A DNA stretch of 7,949 nt from Bacillota bacterium (GTDB taxonomy: Bacteria > Bacillota_I > Bacilli_A > MOL361 > Turicibacteraceae): assembly GCA_003486705.1 (NCBI GenBank), contig DNGE01000177.1:1-7949 (forward strand). Direction: 5' to 3'. The notes below the pieces were generated by a model. That model did no database searches. It was not told the origin of the DNA and saw only the letters and a list, made by a program, of their open reading frames with translations. The translations under genes were made by a program, and so were the position numbers. Within the stretch, counting starts at the first letter, position 1, and every line of letters starts with the position of its first letter. This document shows, one piece after another, positions 5,061 through 7,949 of the stretch.

Positions 5061-6440
5061 TTAATTATCTGCTAAAGAATAGCCAAAATAATAAACCTCT
5101 TCTTCCGGATGCTGACTAATGTAAGTTTCATCAAAACGGGCTAGCGGCAATATATTTTTAAATGACGTCATCCCTTTTCCTACTTCAAATGTTCGAACTT
5201 CTTTATACGTCTGATTTAAATAACCTTCAATTTGTTCAACAATTGTTTCAACCACGTATTGTGTTGCACCTGTTTCACTACTTTTAATATGTAATGTGTT
5301 ATTCGCTACATACGATTGATTCTGATAGTCAAACTGTTCTACCCATGTATTTCCGTCTACTAAGGGTGCTTTTAATACTAATTTATTCGCAATAATAGAA
5401 TTTAATAAATGCTCGTCACTCAATTCATTATAAGAATCTTTATTATTGATTTGCTCAAAAATCGCATCGTTAGAAACCAAATATTTTAAATCAAAGATGC
5501 GACTTCCATCATTATCTCCCATTCCATCATTCATCACCCCACTATATTGATACACCATTTGAGGGCCGTGTGTTAAAGAGATAGCATTTAACGTCGTGAT
5601 ATGTCCATACTCTGCCAAGCCATTATACTGCTGCACTAACCCACTTGTTTCAGGCAATATCGCTTTTAGTTGTTCAAAGTAAGAAGGGGTCTCGCTCAAA
5701 CTGTAACCAAATAAATAATAGTCTTCTTCTGGATGTGTTGCCACATATTCTTCATCATATAAATCGAGATTTTCCAAGTTACTAAATGACACCATTCCTT
5801 TTTCTGCTTCAAAAACGCGAACTTCTTTATACGTGTTATTCAGGTAGTTTTCTATATCTTTAACCACCGTGCTCACTTCGTATTGTGCCGCTTCGCTAGC
5901 AGACTTCTTAATCGTTAACGTATTAACTGCTACATATGATTTACCCTTGTATTCAAAAGCTTCTTCCCATGTATTCCCGTTTTCAAGCGGTGCTTTAATC
6001 ACAATCTTATTTGGAATAATAGAGTTTAGTAGTTGCGGATCGTCTAAACGGTTATACGGATCATGATTATTGATTTGTTCAATGATTGAATCTTTCGTCA
6101 CACTATACGCTGCATCAAAGATTCGTGGCGTTGTCTCATCCCCACGCGCATCATTCATGCTGCCTTCATATTGATATTTAATCCCTAGCTCATTATTATT
6201 TTGAATATACTGCAATTTCAAAAGGTGCCCATATTCTGCTATCCCGTTAAATTGTTGTTCTAATCCTATTTCAGATGGAAGCAGTGTCTGTAACTCTTCT
6301 TGGTAATTTACTTCTAGTGTTGGCTTTTCCTCAACGGGTGGTGTTGGTTTTTCAGGCTCTGGTGCCGTTGGCGATTCATTTGTACACGCGACCAAGGAAG
6401 CACTACATAATAACATTACGCCTATTATAAATCGTTTCAT
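5061..6440 (-). CDS. Predicted lipoprotein with two tandem copies of an unrecognised ~205-residue domain
   Basis: I do not recognise the function of this 459-residue protein. Residues 1-18 form a lipoprotein signal peptide (MKRF, then a hydrophobic run) ending in the lipobox LVAC with Cys19, so it should be lipid-anchored outside the membrane. Residues 22-42 are a Pro/Glu/Thr-rich spacer. The rest is two copies of one domain, 46-250 and 254-458, aligning with a constant 208-residue offset and about 55% identity by hand count. Conserved blocks are QQ[FY]NG[IL]AEYGH, YQYxGxMNDxxGD, RIFD, LLNSII, KAPLxxGNTW, SYVAxNTL, TYKEVRxFE, KGMxSF and HPEE...FGYSL. Many Trp/Tyr and acidic residues suggest beta-rich extracellular domains; no catalytic motif, transmembrane helix or cell-wall sorting signal was seen. 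The start has AAAGGA 9 nt upstream. Promoter and terminator are its own, and it lacks the cre and TTTACTAA signals of its neighbours. A role in sugar binding is possible only by association. Some Arg codons are CGA, whereas the lacZ Arg codons I checked were CGT or CGC. Confidence 0.85.
   Translation of the reverse strand: MKRFIIGVMLLCSASLVACTNESPTAPEPEKPTPPVEEKPTLEVNYQEELQTLLPSEIGLEQQFNGIAEYGHLLKLQYIQNNNELGIKYQYEGSMNDARGDETTPRIFDAAYSVTKDSIIEQINNHDPYNRLDDPQLLNSIIPNKIVIKAPLENGNTWEEAFEYKGKSYVAVNTLTIKKSASEAAQYEVSTVVKDIENYLNNTYKEVRVFEAEKGMVSFSNLENLDLYDEEYVATHPEEDYYLFGYSLSETPSYFEQLKAILPETSGLVQQYNGLAEYGHITTLNAISLTHGPQMVYQYSGVMNDGMGDNDGSRIFDLKYLVSNDAIFEQINNKDSYNELSDEHLLNSIIANKLVLKAPLVDGNTWVEQFDYQNQSYVANNTLHIKSSETGATQYVVETIVEQIEGYLNQTYKEVRTFEVGKGMTSFKNILPLARFDETYISQHPEEEVYYFGYSLADN
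5067..5681 (-). repeat. Second copy of the duplicated lipoprotein domain (residues 254-458)
   Basis: This segment encodes the C-terminal copy, starting YFEQLKAILPETSGL and ending FGYSLAD. It aligns without net gaps to residues 46-250. Spot comparison shows the DNA has diverged, with synonymous and non-synonymous changes, so this is an old duplication held at protein level rather than a recent tandem copy. Confidence 0.9.
5691..6305 (-). repeat. First copy of the duplicated lipoprotein domain (residues 46-250)
   Basis: This segment encodes the N-terminal copy, starting YQEELQTLLPSEIGL and ending FGYSLSE. About 114 of 205 positions match the second copy by hand count. The most conserved stretches are EQINN, LLNSII, GNTW, TYKEVR and FGYSL. 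Only three residues link the two copies, so they probably pack closely or form a pseudo-dimer (inference). Confidence 0.9.
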
Positions 6441-6487
6441 GTGATCACATCCTTTACTTCAGATAAAAAAAATAGTTCATCACTATT

Positions 6488-6516
6488 AGTATAGATAACT
6501 TGGTAAATTTTGTTTC
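6488..6516 (-). promoter_or_regulatory. Candidate promoter of the lipoprotein gene
   Basis: On the minus strand TATACT (6488-6493, 5 of 6 for a -10 box) lies 17 bp after GAAACA (6511-6516, 3 of 6 for a -35 box). The -10 is good and the -35 poor, so expression may be modest or need a factor. The 135-nt gap before this gene holds this site, the ribosome binding site and the upstream gene's terminator. No cre or TTTACTAA motif was found in it. Confidence 0.45.
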
Positions 6517-6533
6517 ACTATTTTAACTAAATT

Positions 6534-6568
6534 AAAAAAGATGATTAGCGGAAGGCTAATCATCTTTT
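6534..6568 (-). terminator. Rho-independent terminator of the alpha-galactosidase gene
   Basis: A 14-bp perfect stem (AAAAGATGATTAGC / GCTAATCATCTTTT, 6536-6549 with 6555-6568) has a 5-nt loop. On the minus strand it runs into six U residues (6534-6539, partly stem). It begins 7 nt after the alpha-galactosidase stop. The plus-strand side also ends in UUUU, but no plus-strand gene is present. Confidence 0.92.
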
Positions 6569-6575
6569 GACGTCA

Positions 6576-7949
6576 TTATTTTACTTGATTAAATTTAATG
6601 ATTTGGCTATCGTAGTCACCAACTAATCGTAAATCAATTCCGTGGTTCATTAAGTATGATCCTGATTTCACGATTTCTTTTTCACCTAATGTGAAAGCAT
6701 ATTGTGCCTGTTCATTTAATCCACGTAAACGAACACGAGTTCCACAATGTCCTAATTGTGTTTGTGGTAAGAAGGCAAATAATAAGGCCTCGTCTTCACG
6801 CACATATCCAAATAAATGGTAAGCATTTTTAGATGTATTTTCTAAACGGTAGAAGTCACCTTCTTGTACAATATGACGAATTGCTTTATATTCTTCAATT
6901 AAAGCAGCTGATAACGCCATTTCTTCTTCTGTGAACTTTAAGATGTTGCATCCAATTCCTAACGTTCCCATCATCGCACTATGGAAACGGAATGTTAATG
7001 GGATGTCACGACGTGACAAGAAGTTTGGTACATCTGTTACCCAAGCGCGCATCGCTTTAATTGGATAAATAAATGAATAACTGTGTTGAATTTTTAAACG
7101 GTCATACGCATCTGTGTTATCACTTGTCCAGAAATCATCAAATGTTCCTAAAATTCCGTAATCGACACGTCCTCCACCTGATGCACACGCTTCAAATAAA
7201 ACATTTGGATGCTTTTTCTTTAATTCTTTTACAATATCGTATACAGCTTCAATATGCTTAACCCAAATATCTTGTTTAACATCCGTTTGTGACATCGGAC
7301 GGTTTGCATCCCACTTAATATAATCAATATCATATGACGATAATAAATCATCAATCATATCATAAATAAATTGTTTTACTTCTGGTTTTGTCACATTTAA
7401 AACATATTGTCCACGTGATGTATCGCTCACACGTGTTTCAAATTGGTAGATCCATTCTGGATGGTCTTTGTATAATTGCGCTAATGGGTTCACCATTTCC
7501 GGCTCAATCCAAATACCGAATAACATGTCCATGTTTTTAACTTCTTCAATTAATGGATTTAAACCATTCGGGAATTTTTTATCATTTACATACCAATCCC
7601 CTAAACCATTATCGATCCCGTGACGTTCACCGAACCATCCATCGTCAACTACGAATAATTCCGCACCCATTTCATTCGCTTTTTTAGCTAACTTGATTTG
7701 TTCTTCACAACTGACTTCAAATTCCGTAGCTTCCCATGAGTTATATAAGATTGGACGTAATCCCTCACGTAAGATTGTTTCATTAGCAAAACGATTTAAT
7801 GAATGACTCATCGTTTCAAATCCTTCATTTGTATATCCTGCTAAAATAGCTGGTGCCGTAAACGTCTCACCTGCTTGTAATACATATTTAAAATCGTGAT
7901 TATTAATTCCCATTTGAACTAATGTTTCACCATATTGTGTTTGCTCAAC
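6576..7949 (-). CDS. Alpha-galactosidase, glycoside hydrolase family 36 (N-terminus outside window)
   Basis: The enzyme removes terminal alpha-1,6-galactose from melibiose, raffinose, stachyose and related sugars. The window holds 457 codons. The frame stays open past the internal Met at 7913 to the window edge (12 further codons), so that Met is not the start. Complete GH36 enzymes are about 730 residues, so roughly 270 residues, mainly the N-terminal beta-supersandwich, are missing. Counting from the Met at 7913, the TIM barrel shows NSWEATEF (58-65), DDGWFGER (90-97) and WIEPEMVNP (135-143). The predicted nucleophile is Asp202 in IKWDANR. CASGGGR follows at 243-249, and the predicted acid/base is Asp265 in WTSDNTD. 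A C-terminal beta-sandwich occupies about 355-440. No residue expected at the active site is missing. It is probably intracellular, like related enzymes, but the N-terminus cannot be checked. It works with the MelB-like symporter downstream. Symbols in use for this family include aga, rafA and melA, and I cannot choose between them. Confidence 0.95.
   Translation of the reverse strand, partial: VEQTQYGETLVQMGINNHDFKYVLQAGETFTAPAILAGYTNEGFETMSHSLNRFANETILREGLRPILYNSWEATEFEVSCEEQIKLAKKANEMGAELFVVDDGWFGERHGIDNGLGDWYVNDKKFPNGLNPLIEEVKNMDMLFGIWIEPEMVNPLAQLYKDHPEWIYQFETRVSDTSRGQYVLNVTKPEVKQFIYDMIDDLLSSYDIDYIKWDANRPMSQTDVKQDIWVKHIEAVYDIVKELKKKHPNVLFEACASGGGRVDYGILGTFDDFWTSDNTDAYDRLKIQHSYSFIYPIKAMRAWVTDVPNFLSRRDIPLTFRFHSAMMGTLGIGCNILKFTEEEMALSAALIEEYKAIRHIVQEGDFYRLENTSKNAYHLFGYVREDEALLFAFLPQTQLGHCGTRVRLRGLNEQAQYAFTLGEKEIVKSGSYLMNHGIDLRLVGDYDSQIIKFNQVK

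Noticed and set aside
7911..7913. ATG as the start of the alpha-galactosidase
   Set aside because: The frame continues open upstream to the window edge, there is no ribosome binding site before it, and the protein would lack the N-terminal domain normal for GH36.

Overview
The window comes from a low-GC, AT-rich bacterium, most likely a member of the Bacillota (Firmicutes). The evidence is strong AGGAG-type ribosome binding sites, short U-tailed terminators, CcpA-type cre sites, and a lipoprotein with a Gram-positive-style proline-rich spacer. A gut or animal-associated lineage (for example an Erysipelotrichia/Turicibacter-like or lactic-acid-type organism) is plausible, but the genus cannot be fixed from this sequence.

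All four genes lie on the minus strand, so transcription runs right to left. First comes a GH36 alpha-galactosidase (6576 to the right edge, N-terminal part outside the window). Next is a lipoprotein of unknown function with an internal duplication (5061-6440). Then come a MelB-like GPH-family galactoside:cation symporter (3307-4671) and a GH2 LacZ-type beta-galactosidase (54-3086). Each gene is followed by its own hairpin-plus-U-tract terminator. The last three have recognisable promoters of their own, so the locus is a cluster of single-gene units rather than one operon.

Three of the four genes form a galactoside-use set. The symporter would import melibiose- or lactose-like galactosides. 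The alpha-galactosidase would release galactose from melibiose/raffinose-type sugars, and LacZ would cleave lactose-type beta-galactosides. Both the transporter and lacZ promoters carry a cre-like site overlapping the -35 box (perfect at the transporter, one mismatch at lacZ). They also share a repeated TTTACTAA/TTAGTAAA motif, alone or as inverted repeats, which looks like the operator of a common sugar-responsive regulator encoded elsewhere.

The lipoprotein gene carries neither regulatory signature and has its own terminators on both sides. It looks like an unrelated or accessory gene sitting inside the sugar cluster. Its two roughly 205-residue halves are about 55% identical by hand alignment, and it is the least explained coding feature here. 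I saw no RNA gene, insertion sequence, CRISPR array, phage gene or clearly new multi-gene system.
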